DNA of 64,000 nt, taken from NCBI GenBank assembly GCA_030537795.1, contig JAUNVE010000004.1, positions 1-64,000 on the forward strand. The letters run 5' to 3'. The translations under genes and the position numbers were made by a program. The stretch's first letter is position 1. Each line of letters begins with the position of its first letter. Shown piece after piece: positions 7,931-16,936 of the stretch. Source of the stretch: Actinomycetaceae bacterium (GTDB taxonomy: Bacteria > Actinomycetota > Actinomycetes > Actinomycetales > Actinomycetaceae). The notes under the pieces are model-generated. The model worked only from the letters and a program-made list of their open reading frames with translations. It had not been told where the DNA came from and did not search any database.

Positions 7931-9991
7931 TTAGTAGTCGATAACCTCTTCGCGTACGCGCCAAAAATCTTGATGCCGATCGAAGTGGTCGAGTACATCG
8001 TGGATAATGGCGTCTGCCGAGTACCCCATGATGTCGTAATCCTGACCACCTTGTGGAAGGTGAACTTCCAGTCGGGTGGACTGTGCGCGCGATGAACCCA
8101 CCCGCCCCAGATACATGGGAGCTAGCGCATCAATCGCCAGAATACGGTAGATGAATTGGTGTTCCCCCTCGAGGGCGATGAGTTTAATGCGATCGTGAAT
8201 GATCGTATCGGGTGAAACATCTTCGACATTTTCATCTCCGCCGCGCACCACCGACGCTGCCATTCCCTGTTTTTGCAGTTCCTTGACAACGGCCTCCAAA
8301 GCGGGCTGGACGACCCGATCAAGGTAGCTCGAGGCCTGCCGCGGCGTAACCTGGTCGAAGGTTCGCGCCAAACGATCCCGCCATGACACAGTTGCCAATT
8401 CGGATACCGAGCCTGCTCCAGTAACGATATTGCGCATCGACTGTTCGCGAGAACGAATGTGCTTGTCGTCGTCGTTGAGGGCCTTGAATAGGCCAATGAC
8501 GACCAGCAACATAACGAAGCTGAACGGCAGCCCCATAACGATGGTCGCATTTTGGAGGGCGGGAATACCGCCCACAATGAGCACGCCAATGGTGAGCAGA
8601 CCGGTCACAGTTGCCCAGAAAATCCGCACCCACGCTTTAGCGTCGTCGCGAGCGGTCGGCAAATGCGATGACAGGTTACCCATAACGAGGGCGCCTGAGT
8701 CTGCGGATGTCACATAGAACAGGAGACCAACGAAGGTGGCGATGCCAATGATGAATGTGGCCGCCGGATAATCCTGAAGCAGGGTGTAAAAACCGAGCTC
8801 CGGAGTTTCCAACGTCATTTCAGCAAAGTCGAGGTGACCGTTGCGCACGTGGTCGATTGCAGCGTTACCGAAGATCGAAATCCACATGACGATGTACATA
8901 AACGGTATGACCATCGTTCCGGCAACGAACTCCCGCAAAGTCCTCCCGCGCGAAATACGGGCAAGGAACATGCCGACGAAGGAGGCCCACGCAACCCACC
9001 ATGCCCAGAAGAACAGCGTCCATCCGCTCATCCAGTCAAGCACATCGGAATACGCGTAGGTTTCCAGCGTTCGGGCGGGGAATCCGGAGATAAAGTCACC
9101 AATATTCATGACGATGGCGTCAATGAGAAATACGGTTTTACCGGTGACGAGTACCCAACCGGCCAAGAAAATAGCCAATGCTACGTTGAGCTGGGAGAGG
9201 AAACGAATCCCCTTTTCAATTCCGGAGGTCGCCGACAGTGTCGCCATGACGACAGCGAGCACGACGAGTCCGATTTGAGCCGGCAATCCCTGGTCGATAC
9301 CGAATAGGATATCGAGACCGACATTGAGCTGAACCACGCCGATTCCCAGCGTAGTTGCGACACCGAAAATGGTGCCGAGCACAGCGGCCGCGTCCACGAT
9401 ATAGCCAAAGGGGCCGTCCATTTTCTCCCCGAAAATTGGGTATAGAGCGGAGCGTACGGCCAGTGGACGACCTCGCCGGTAGGCGAAGTATCCCAGAGCT
9501 ATTCCCATCAGCGCGTACATGCCCCATCCCGTAATGCCGTAGTGGAATAGTGTCCACACGGTCGCTTCACGGGCGGCTTCGATGGTTTGTCCGGATCCCA
9601 CCGGTGGCTCCATGTATTGTGCGATGGGTTCGGCTACGGAAAAGAACATGATATCCGTACCGATCCCGGCGGCAAATAGCATGGAAGCCCAGGCAAAGGT
9701 TGAGAATTCTGGGCGCGAATTGGGCGGCCCGAGCCTGGTTCGCCCAAATCGGGAAAACCCCAGATAGAGGACGAATACCAGGATCAGTGTCGCCAGCACA
9801 ATGTAGAAGGATCCAAACCACCAGGAGATTTGACCAACCACCGCCCCGAGGACGGCTTCGGCTGACTCAGGTAGAAAGATCGCCCACAGGGCCATTGCCA
9901 CAATTGCGGTACCCGCACCGATCAGAACGGGTTTGTTGACGCTGACTTCTTTGCGTCCGTGTTTGGGCGCGCGCTCTGCATGTAGAGACAT
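7931..9991 (-). CDS. betT: BCCT-family choline transporter
   Basis: 686 residues with GAGGAAG 7 bases before ATG. Twelve hydrophobic segments and the BCCT tryptophan-rich signature (WTLFFWAWWVAWASFVGMFLA) identify a sodium- or proton-coupled transporter of quaternary ammonium compounds. The long C-terminal cytoplasmic tail (residues ~530-686) makes it BetT-like rather than a short OpuD-type protein; in BetT this tail is implicated in osmotic control. It is the last gene of the betB-betA-betT operon, 11 bases after betA, so choline is the likely substrate. The operon sits inside the hpa island, which suggests either an accidental neighbour or a shared host-derived nutrient niche. Confidence 0.9.
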   Translation of the reverse strand: MSLHAERAPKHGRKEVSVNKPVLIGAGTAIVAMALWAIFLPESAEAVLGAVVGQISWWFGSFYIVLATLILVFVLYLGFSRFGRTRLGPPNSRPEFSTFAWASMLFAAGIGTDIMFFSVAEPIAQYMEPPVGSGQTIEAAREATVWTLFHYGITGWGMYALMGIALGYFAYRRGRPLAVRSALYPIFGEKMDGPFGYIVDAAAVLGTIFGVATTLGIGVVQLNVGLDILFGIDQGLPAQIGLVVLAVVMATLSATSGIEKGIRFLSQLNVALAIFLAGWVLVTGKTVFLIDAIVMNIGDFISGFPARTLETYAYSDVLDWMSGWTLFFWAWWVAWASFVGMFLARISRGRTLREFVAGTMVIPFMYIVMWISIFGNAAIDHVRNGHLDFAEMTLETPELGFYTLLQDYPAATFIIGIATFVGLLFYVTSADSGALVMGNLSSHLPTARDDAKAWVRIFWATVTGLLTIGVLIVGGIPALQNATIVMGLPFSFVMLLVVIGLFKALNDDDKHIRSREQSMRNIVTGAGSVSELATVSWRDRLARTFDQVTPRQASSYLDRVVQPALEAVVKELQKQGMAASVVRGGDENVEDVSPDTIIHDRIKLIALEGEHQFIYRILAIDALAPMYLGRVGSSRAQSTRLEVHLPQGGQDYDIMGYSADAIIHDVLDHFDRHQDFWRVREEVIDY

Positions 9992-10002
9992 GGGATACTT
10001 CC

Positions 10003-11742
10003 TCAGTTGGCAGCTTGGTGAGCTTGCGCTGCGGACGGAATATCGGTGCGAGCATTCCAGGCGTGGTTGCGTTCGTCGCCCTCGGGGTAGAGCAGCATTC
10101 CCTGCTTGGCTCGGTAATAGGGCACCTCGAGCGGTTCAAGCATGCGGTTACCGGCAATCAAGTCGGATGCACGCTCGGCGACCATCATGGTGGGTGCATA
10201 GATATTCCCGTTGGTGACGAAGGGGAAGACGGAGGCATCGACGACGCGCAGGCCCTCCATTCCGTGTACCTTCATTGAGTTGGGATCGACAACGGACATG
10301 TCGTCGGTCCCCATCTTCGCGGTGCATGAGGGGTGGAGTGCGGTTTCCGCATCCGATGCCACCCACTCGAGGATTTCTTCGTCGGTTTCGACTGACGGTC
10401 CCGGAGAGATCTCGCCGGCGGAGAAAGCAGCAAAAGCATCCTGGTTGAGGATATTGCGTGCCGCCCGCACCATTTCGATCCATTCGCGTCGATCATTTTC
10501 GGTCGACAGATAGTTGAACTGGATCGCCGGGTGCTCGAACGGATCTTTCGACTTGATCTTGAGATGTCCGCGTACATCGGAGTACATGGGGCCAATATGC
10601 ACCTGGTATCCGTGTGCCGCGGCGGGCTGGGTTCCGTCGTAACGCACGGCAATGGGCAGGAAGTGGAACATGAGGTTCGGGTAGTCGACGTCATCATTCG
10701 AGCGAATGAAGCCACCGGCTTCAAAGTGGTTGGATGCTCCAACTCCCTTGCGCGCAAACAGCCATTGCGCACCGATAATCGGTGCTAGGGCCATGTTGAA
10801 CCATGGGCCGATCGATACCGGTTGCTTCGCTTCGTACTGAACATACACTTCCAGGTGGTCCTGCATATTCGCACCGACGCCGGGTAGGTCGGCAACGGGT
10901 GTAATGCCCTTGCTTTCAAGGAATGATGCATCGCCGATACCCGACAGTTGCAAAAGCTGCGGAGAGTTAAAAGCGCCGCCACACAGGATGACTTCGCCCG
11001 CACGAACCGATTCCTTCTTTTTACCAAAGCGTACGTAGTCGACGCCGGTGACGCGGGTGCCTTCGGTGCGCAATCCCGTCACGTGTGACAGTGTTTCAAT
11101 GCGTAGATTCTTGCGGCGACGAACCGGATGGATGTATGCGCGGGAGGCCGATAGGCGCCGGCCCTTGTACACGTTGCGGTCAAACGCGGCGAAACCTTCT
11201 TGACGGTATCCGTTGACATCGTCTGTCAGCGGATATCCGGCCTGCTGGGCGGCCTCCAAAAAAGCGCCGAACAGCGGGGTGTCCGCCGGGCCACGCGTCA
11301 ACTTGAGCGGGCCGGAACCACCGCGCCACGCATCCGCGCCAGCTAGGCAGGTCTCCATGCGTTTGAAGTAGGGAAGCACGTGGGCGTAATCCCAGTTCTC
11401 CATTCCTTCTTCGGCTGCCCAGCGCTCGTAGTCCATCGGGTTGCCGCGCTGGAAAATCATGCCGTTAATCGATGAGGAGCCACCCAGTACCTTGCCGCGC
11501 GCATGTTCGATTCTGCGGCCGTTCATGTAGGGTTCGGGCTCGGTTACATATTTCCAGTCATACAGTTTTGAACCGATGGGAAATGGGAGCGCGGCCGGCA
11601 TATTGATGAGGGGATCTGCCGCCCAGTCCGCGCGGCCGGCCTCGAGCACGAGGACGGAGGTTTCGCTGTCCGCCGATAGCCGGTTGGCGAGGACGGAGCC
11701 GGCGGAACCGCCGCCGACGATGACATAGTCATAGTGCTTCAC
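10003..11742 (-). CDS. betA: Choline dehydrogenase (GMC flavoprotein)
   Basis: 579 residues from GTG at 11742. N-terminal FAD-binding fold ([18 protein letters not shown]), the GMC signature near residue 80 ([18 protein letters not shown]), and the C-terminal active-site region [16 protein letters not shown] followed by [17 protein letters not shown] place it in the choline dehydrogenase branch of GMC oxidoreductases. It oxidises choline to betaine aldehyde. betB lies 89 bases upstream and betT 11 bases downstream on the same strand. The ribosome site is modest. Other alcohol-oxidising GMC enzymes are hard to exclude by sequence alone; context with a BCCT transporter and betaine-aldehyde dehydrogenase favours choline. 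Confidence 0.88.
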   Translation of the reverse strand: MKHYDYVIVGGGSAGSVLANRLSADSETSVLVLEAGRADWAADPLINMPAALPFPIGSKLYDWKYVTEPEPYMNGRRIEHARGKVLGGSSSINGMIFQRGNPMDYERWAAEEGMENWDYAHVLPYFKRMETCLAGADAWRGGSGPLKLTRGPADTPLFGAFLEAAQQAGYPLTDDVNGYRQEGFAAFDRNVYKGRRLSASRAYIHPVRRRKNLRIETLSHVTGLRTEGTRVTGVDYVRFGKKKESVRAGEVILCGGAFNSPQLLQLSGIGDASFLESKGITPVADLPGVGANMQDHLEVYVQYEAKQPVSIGPWFNMALAPIIGAQWLFARKGVGASNHFEAGGFIRSNDDVDYPNLMFHFLPIAVRYDGTQPAAAHGYQVHIGPMYSDVRGHLKIKSKDPFEHPAIQFNYLSTENDRREWIEMVRAARNILNQDAFAAFSAGEISPGPSVETDEEILEWVASDAETALHPSCTAKMGTDDMSVVDPNSMKVHGMEGLRVVDASVFPFVTNGNIYAPTMMVAERASDLIAGNRMLEPLEVPYYRAKQGMLLYPEGDERNHAWNARTDIPSAAQAHQAAN

Positions 11743-11831
11743 TAGTACTTCATTCCTTTATATTTACTGGTTACGTGCGTGCTTTTGAGAGTTTTTGGCA
11801 CAGTCGTGCCCGCGAAAGAGGGATGGGGACG

Positions 11832-13370
11832 CTAGTTGTCGCCCGAATTCGCTTCGCCTGCGGTGGCGGAGGCGTCTTCGGAGTTGGCAAACCAGCCGGC
11901 CACAGCGGGCTGGGTGTTGTGCCAGATATGCTTGATCTCGAGATATTCTGCCAGTCCGGTGGGCCCCAGCTCCCGACCGTTACCGGACTGCTTCATACCG
12001 CCCCATTCCGCGTGCGGAACATACGGATGATAATCGTTGATCCAAATGGTGCCGTGACGCAACTGGCGGGCGACGCGTTCAGCACGCGACGCATCCGCTG
12101 TCCACACCGCTCCGGCGAGGCCGTAAATCGTGTCATTAGCGATGGCAATGGCGTTCTTTTCACGCTCCTCATCGCTGTCACCACTAAAGGTCTCTACCGT
12201 CAATACGGGGCCAAAAGACTCATCGTGCACGCAGTCCATTGACTGGTCGCACCGGTCGAGAATAGTGGGTGGATAGAAATATCCTTTCGCCAGGTCGCCC
12301 TCGGGAATCTCTCCTCCGCACAGCAGTGTTGCACCCTGTTCCCTGGCGCGTTCGACATAGGTGTGCACCTTCTGCCGGTGTTCGCTGGAAATCAGCGATC
12401 CGGTTTCGGTGGCAGAATCGAATGGATCACCGACACGGATTTCGCGGGCACGGCGCACGAGTTCGTCCACAACTTTGTCGTGGATACTCTCTTCGACTAC
12501 CAGCCGTGCGCCCGCTGAGCATACCTGCCCGGAGTCGAGGAAAACAGCGGTTAGAGCATTATCAATGGCGGCCGGTAAATCAGCGTCGGCAAAGATAACA
12601 TTCGGGTTCTTGCCGCCCAGTTCCAGGGCAACGCGTTTAACGGTTCCCGCGGCCGATTTCATGATGGTCCGCCCGGTTTCGAGTCCGCCGGTAAAGGAGA
12701 CCATGTCAACATCGGGCGATTCGGTAAGCGTGGGGCCAATATCAGCACCGGCACCCAGCAGAAGCTGCACCGCCGCTGGTTCTACGCCCTCTTCGATGAG
12801 GACTTTCACCAGATAGTGCGTTGTTGATGGGGTGAGCTCTGACGGTTTCAGAATAATGGAGTTGCCGGCCAATAGCGCCGGTGCCACTTTCCACGATGCC
12901 TGCAGTAGTGGATAGTTCCACGGCGTGATAAGGACGCAGACACCCACCGGTTCAGTAACTATTTTGGAGGAAATCCCCGGCACGGATGGGTCAACGACTC
13001 GCCCGTTAGAGGCGGTCGCCTGGTCAGCATAATAGGAGAATACAGAGGCGACGTCATCGACATCCATTTCGCATTCAGCGTAGGTCTTGCCGGTATCAAA
13101 AGTTTCAAGTCGCGCGATCGTTTCTTTATCTTTCAGCAGACGCCTCGCCACCTTGCGAAGAATGTCTCCGCGGTGAGCAACCGTTGTGTGCCGCCATTGG
13201 CCTGAGTCAAATTCGCGTCGCGCTGCGGCGATGGCTCGTTCAGCGTCTGCGCTACTTGCCTCTGCCGCTGTGAGATGGATAGTTGAGTCAGCGGGATATT
13301 CAATGTCGCGCGTATTCCCGCTTTCGGAATCAGAAAAAGTGGAATCGATAAACAGTTGAAGAATAGTCAA
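11832..13370 (-). CDS. betB: Betaine-aldehyde dehydrogenase
   Basis: 512 residues starting with TTG at 13370, which has GAGGAGA closely upstream. A complete aldehyde dehydrogenase: oxyanion Asn in ITPWNYPLLQ (N152), general base E250 in ALELGGKNPN and nucleophile C284 in SGQVCSAGA. First gene of a betB-betA-betT operon, so it most likely oxidises betaine aldehyde to glycine betaine with NAD. The C-terminus has a Ser/Glu-rich extension (SEDASATAGEANSGDN). One of three ALDH genes in this island; it is told from gabD and hpaE mainly by context and by its WINDYHPYVPHAEWGG segment, typical of betaine-aldehyde dehydrogenases. Confidence 0.83.
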   Translation of the reverse strand: MTILQLFIDSTFSDSESGNTRDIEYPADSTIHLTAAEASSADAERAIAAARREFDSGQWRHTTVAHRGDILRKVARRLLKDKETIARLETFDTGKTYAECEMDVDDVASVFSYYADQATASNGRVVDPSVPGISSKIVTEPVGVCVLITPWNYPLLQASWKVAPALLAGNSIILKPSELTPSTTHYLVKVLIEEGVEPAAVQLLLGAGADIGPTLTESPDVDMVSFTGGLETGRTIMKSAAGTVKRVALELGGKNPNVIFADADLPAAIDNALTAVFLDSGQVCSAGARLVVEESIHDKVVDELVRRAREIRVGDPFDSATETGSLISSEHRQKVHTYVERAREQGATLLCGGEIPEGDLAKGYFYPPTILDRCDQSMDCVHDESFGPVLTVETFSGDSDEEREKNAIAIANDTIYGLAGAVWTADASRAERVARQLRHGTIWINDYHPYVPHAEWGGMKQSGNGRELGPTGLAEYLEIKHIWHNTQPAVAGWFANSEDASATAGEANSGDN

Positions 13371-13540
13371 AAGTCTCCTCGGTTGATGGTGGACAGGTCG
13401 TTCCGCCGCTAGTTTAGTGAATTTTAGGATTGTCTTCGCCCATTTTTACCCTACGGTGGAGTAACCACGATTCCCAAAATGTCGGTGTTTTAGCGGCCAT
13501 ATATCCGCGATTTGTCTGCTGATTGTATATGCGGATCAGC

Positions 13541-13569
13541 GGTGGGCCGCCCGCGGGCGGCGGCCCACC
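13541..13569 (-). terminator. Terminator hairpin after gabD
   Basis: GGTGGGCCGCC (13541-13551) and GGCGGCCCACC (13559-13569) form a perfect 11-base stem, starting 10 bases past the gabD stop on the minus strand. It separates gabD from the betBAT operon, whose promoter must lie in 13371-13540. Confidence 0.8.
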
Positions 13570-13578
13570 CGGATTGAT

Positions 13579-15048
13579 TTAGCGGGGAATCCCGATATAG
13601 ATGGTTTCGAGGAATTCGTCGATTCCTTCCATTCCGCCTTCGCGGCCAAGTCCGGATGCTTTGACTCCACCAAATGGAGCCGACGCATTCGAAATCGTGC
13701 CCGAGTTCACACCAATCATACCGACCTCGAGTGTCTCTCCCAGGCGAATAATGCGCTGGAGGTCACGCGTATACACGTATCCGGCGAGTCCAAACTCAGA
13801 GGCATTGGCGAGCTCAACAACCTGCTCCTCGGTCTCAAATGAGCATACTGGAGCAACGGGGCCAAAGACTTCTTCATGCAAAAGTGGGTTGTCAGGGCCC
13901 ACCCCGGAAATAACGGTGGGTGGGAAGAAATAACCGGGACGGTCGAGCCGTTTGCCGCCAACTTCAATCTTTCCACCGGCTTCAATCGATCGTTGGACGA
14001 GTTCCTCTACACTGTGAAGCTGGCGGGCAGAGACAATCGGCCCCACTTCAACGCCGTCTTCGATGCCGTCACCGACGAGCATTTGGGACATGCCTTCTGC
14101 GAATCGCTGGGTAAATTCTTCGGCAAGTGATTCGTGAACATAGAATCGGGAGGCCGCATTGCACGCTTCCCCCATATTGCGCATTTTGGTTGCAAGCGCA
14201 GCTGGAACGGCGACATCGAGGTCGGCATCCTCAAAGACAATAAATGGCGCTAGGCCTCCCAGTTCCATCGACGTGCGCAGCACATTTTCGGCAGCTTCGC
14301 GCAGCAGCGCGCGCCCTACTTGGGTGGAGCCGGTGAAGGAGATTTTACGCAAACGCGAATCAGCGATTATCGGGCCGGTTACCGCCTGGGAGGTGGCTGT
14401 CGTTACCAGGTTGACGACACCGGCGGGTACGCCTACCTCGCGCAGCACCTCAACGAACAGATGCGACGTCAAAGGCGTATCAGCCGACGGTTTTAGCACC
14501 ACGGTACATCCAGCGGCTAACGCCGGGGCGATCTTGCGGGTAGCCATAGCGAGCGGAAAATTCCACGGAGTGATGAATAGGCACGGGCCCACCGGGCGCT
14601 TGGTGGTAAGAACCTGCACGTTACCTTCGGGAGTGGGGTAATACTCCCCCGCAATGCGGGCGGTTCCTTCGGAGAACCAGCGCAAGAACTCAGCCCCGTA
14701 GGTGACTTCTCCATAGGCCTGATCCAGAGGCTTACCCATTTCATATGTCATGATGGCGGCGAACTCATCTTTGCGCTCATTTACGCGATCAAAAGCATCC
14801 ATCAAAAGTTGGGCGCGCTGACGAGCCGGAGTCTTAGCCCACTCGGCCTGTGCCTTAGATGCGGCCTCCAATGCGGCCAGACCGTCGTCGGCAGAAGCGG
14901 ACGCCACTTGCGTTAAGACTTTTTCCGTAGCGGGATTAATGACGTCGAGGGTGGCACCGTCTGACGCATCACACCATTGGCCATTAATGAAAAGTTGAGT
15001 AGGGATTGCCTCTAGCAAGTCATCGAGGTTGGGGACTGTCACGATCAT
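13579..15048 (-). CDS. gabD: Succinate-semialdehyde dehydrogenase
   Basis: 489 residues; ribosome site AAAGGAGC is 3-7 bases before ATG. ALDH catalytic set present: ITPWNFPLAM (N163), general base E262 in MELGGLAPF and nucleophile C296 in GEACNAASRF. The segments MGKPLDQAYGEVTYGAEFLRWFSE and VLKPSADTPLT are typical of the GabD subfamily. It oxidises succinic semialdehyde, the HpaI product, to succinate, closing the homoprotocatechuate pathway into the TCA cycle. It diverges from hpaG over a 371-base region containing operator copies and is followed by its own terminator, so it appears monocistronic. Confidence 0.86.
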   Translation of the reverse strand: MIVTVPNLDDLLEAIPTQLFINGQWCDASDGATLDVINPATEKVLTQVASASADDGLAALEAASKAQAEWAKTPARQRAQLLMDAFDRVNERKDEFAAIMTYEMGKPLDQAYGEVTYGAEFLRWFSEGTARIAGEYYPTPEGNVQVLTTKRPVGPCLFITPWNFPLAMATRKIAPALAAGCTVVLKPSADTPLTSHLFVEVLREVGVPAGVVNLVTTATSQAVTGPIIADSRLRKISFTGSTQVGRALLREAAENVLRTSMELGGLAPFIVFEDADLDVAVPAALATKMRNMGEACNAASRFYVHESLAEEFTQRFAEGMSQMLVGDGIEDGVEVGPIVSARQLHSVEELVQRSIEAGGKIEVGGKRLDRPGYFFPPTVISGVGPDNPLLHEEVFGPVAPVCSFETEEQVVELANASEFGLAGYVYTRDLQRIIRLGETLEVGMIGVNSGTISNASAPFGGVKASGLGREGGMEGIDEFLETIYIGIPR

Positions 15049-15204
15049 GCTCCTTTGCTCGCGTGTGTCATCGAATTTATCGCATGCGCATTGGTTTCGC
15101 GCGAATCGGCCAGCTCAATAGACACCTTTTCGCCAGCGCGCCAGTAACGTCTGGCGAGTCAATCACAGACGCCACAGACGCCGACGGGTTATCGAGCCAC
15201 ATCT

Positions 15205-15220
15205 AAATCGTATATGGTTT
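15205..15220. promoter_or_regulatory. Operator-like site between gabD and hpaG
   Basis: AAATCGTATATGGTTT matches the hpaH operator (AAATCGTNNACGATTT) in all 7 bases of the left arm and 5 of 7 in the right. It lies 157 bases upstream of gabD (minus strand) and 215 bases before hpaG, so it could control either. The remaining part of this divergent region upstream of 15240 shows nothing else recognisable. Confidence 0.5.
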
Positions 15221-15272
15221 TGGGCAAAAAACCGACTACTTGACAAAAATGGGAGAAATTTCGCGAAAACCG

Positions 15273-15327
15273 TTGACATGAAAGATTGACGCACGTAAAC
15301 TCACTCGTAGATCATATACGATATGAT
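15273..15327 (+). promoter_or_regulatory. hpaG promoter with downstream operator
   Basis: TTGACA (15273-15278, perfect -35), 17-base spacer, TAAACT (15296-15301, 4 of 6 at -10). Immediately after the -10 lies an inverted repeat ATCATAT-ACG-ATATGAT (15311-15327); its complement contains ATCGTATATGAT, resembling the other island operators. A repressor bound there would cover the predicted transcription start near 15308. A second TTGACA at 15240 has no matching -10. Confidence 0.65.
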
Positions 15328-15419
15328 TTTAGAACATTGTCCGATTAGAGGACAGAATTGCGGCATTGGCGCCACATTTTGTCTCTACCGGCCGTGATCT
15401 ATATATAGAGAGGCTCAAT

Positions 15420-16898
15420 ATGGACGTCATCACTCAAGAGCTGGGAACCCGTCCGGGTAAGGTGTTCGCCGTTCACCTGTCATATAAGTCGCGCGCGCAA
15501 CAACGTGGACGCACCCCTGCTCACCCTTCCTACTTCTTTAAAGCTTCCTCATCGCTGTGTGGTTCTGGCCAAGTGATTCGCCCCCAAGGCACCGAGCTAC
15601 TCGGTTTCGAGGGCGAAATAGCGGTGGTGATAGGCCGTGAAGCTCGCAACGTCAGCGTGGAAGAGGCCTGGGATCATGTCGGCTGGGTTACCGCCTCCAA
15701 TGATCTGGGCCTCCATGACATGCGTTACGCCGATAAAGGGTCAAATGTACGATCAAAATCGGGTGATGGCTACACCCCTATCGGCCCCCATCTCATTGAT
15801 GCCCGCTCCCTTGACGAAAACCGCATTGGTATTCGCGTGTGGCTCGATGAGGAACTGGTTTCCGACGATTCCAGCGCCGGAATGCTTTTCTCAATCTCCA
15901 CAATGGTGGCTGATCTCTCGCGCCTGATGACGCTGGAGGTCGGCGATGTTATCCTTACCGGAGTTCCCGCCGGCGCTTCTGTCGCCAACCCCGGCCAAGT
16001 CATTGAGGTGGAAGTTTTCAGTCTCGATGACGAATCCATCTCCTCCGGTAAACTTCGCACCGAAGTCGTTTCCGGGCCCGCCCTCGCCGATATTGGAAAT
16101 CCTCCGAAAGTCGACGACAAGCAGCGCTCAGACGCATGGGGCTACCCGGTGGGTGAAGAAGCGGAAAAAGCCGCCCAAACTGCGCCTTTGACCCCCGAAC
16201 TTCGCAAACGCCTGGAAAACCTCGCCGTCGCGACACTTTCCGTACAGCTACGCAACCGCGGCTACAACGAGGTGTCCTTCGACGGAGTTTCTCCCCTAAC
16301 ACCCGGCACCAAGATAGTCGGCACCGCGCGCACTCTGCGCTACATCCCGTATCGCAAAGACCTATTCGAGAAGATGGGCGGCGGTTACAACCACCAGAAA
16401 CAAGCCATTAACTCAGTCAGTGAAGGCGAAGTGCTGGTGATGGAAGCCCGCCGCGACAACACCGCCGGAACCCTTGGCGATATCCTGGCTCTGCGCGCTA
16501 AGGTTCGCGGAGCCGCCGGCATTATCACCGACGGGGCCGTGCGCGACGCCGCCGCCGTTGCCGACGTCGGTCTCCCCGTCTTTTGCGGCGGTCACCACCC
16601 GGCAGTCCTGGGCCGCCGCCACGTACCGTATGAACACGACGTGACCATCTCCTGCGGCGGAGCAACCGTGCTCGTCGGCGACGTTATCGTGGCCGACGAC
16701 GACGGAGCCATCGTGATTCCGCGCCACCTGGTCGAAGAAGTTGTCGAAGCCGCAGAAATCCAGGAACACCGCGAAGAGTTCATCGCCCAAATGGTAGCCG
16801 AAGGCGCCTCGGTGGACGGTCTCTACCCGATTGTCAAGCCAGAGTGGAAAGAACGCTTTGACGCCTGGCTGCAGGACAACCCCATGTCAACCAACTAA
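15420..16898 (+). CDS. hpaG: HpaG-type FAH isomerase/decarboxylase fused to an RraA-like domain
   Basis: 492 residues from the ATG at 15420 (AGAGAGG 6 bases upstream); a TTG at 15366 is less likely. Residues ~15-225 are one fumarylacetoacetate-hydrolase-like domain with the metal ligands of FEGEIAVVIG (E64, E66) and the family end GDVILTGVPAG. Residues ~260-470 are an RraA-like/HMG-aldolase domain: NTAGTLGDILALRA and the GIITDGAVRDAA segment with the conserved Arg-Asp pair (R375, D376). Classical HpaG is two FAH halves that decarboxylate and isomerise the tricarboxylate intermediate; here the second half is an unrelated fold. Some RraA-superfamily enzymes decarboxylate oxo-acids, so the RraA part may supply that step (inference). 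First gene of hpaG-hpaE-hpaD. Confidence 0.82.
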   Translation: MDVITQELGTRPGKVFAVHLSYKSRAQQRGRTPAHPSYFFKASSSLCGSGQVIRPQGTELLGFEGEIAVVIGREARNVSVEEAWDHVGWVTASNDLGLHDMRYADKGSNVRSKSGDGYTPIGPHLIDARSLDENRIGIRVWLDEELVSDDSSAGMLFSISTMVADLSRLMTLEVGDVILTGVPAGASVANPGQVIEVEVFSLDDESISSGKLRTEVVSGPALADIGNPPKVDDKQRSDAWGYPVGEEAEKAAQTAPLTPELRKRLENLAVATLSVQLRNRGYNEVSFDGVSPLTPGTKIVGTARTLRYIPYRKDLFEKMGGGYNHQKQAINSVSEGEVLVMEARRDNTAGTLGDILALRAKVRGAAGIITDGAVRDAAAVADVGLPVFCGGHHPAVLGRRHVPYEHDVTISCGGATVLVGDVIVADDDGAIVIPRHLVEEVVEAAEIQEHREEFIAQMVAEGASVDGLYPIVKPEWKERFDAWLQDNPMSTN

Positions 16899-16936
16899 CC
16901 GCCAACCCGCGACCCAACCGACTATAAGGAGCAAGA

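Noticed and set aside
13579..15048. Second HpaE or betaine-aldehyde dehydrogenase
   Set aside because: Sequence segments around the catalytic site and the pathway product (succinic semialdehyde) fit GabD better; hpaE and betB are separately accounted for.
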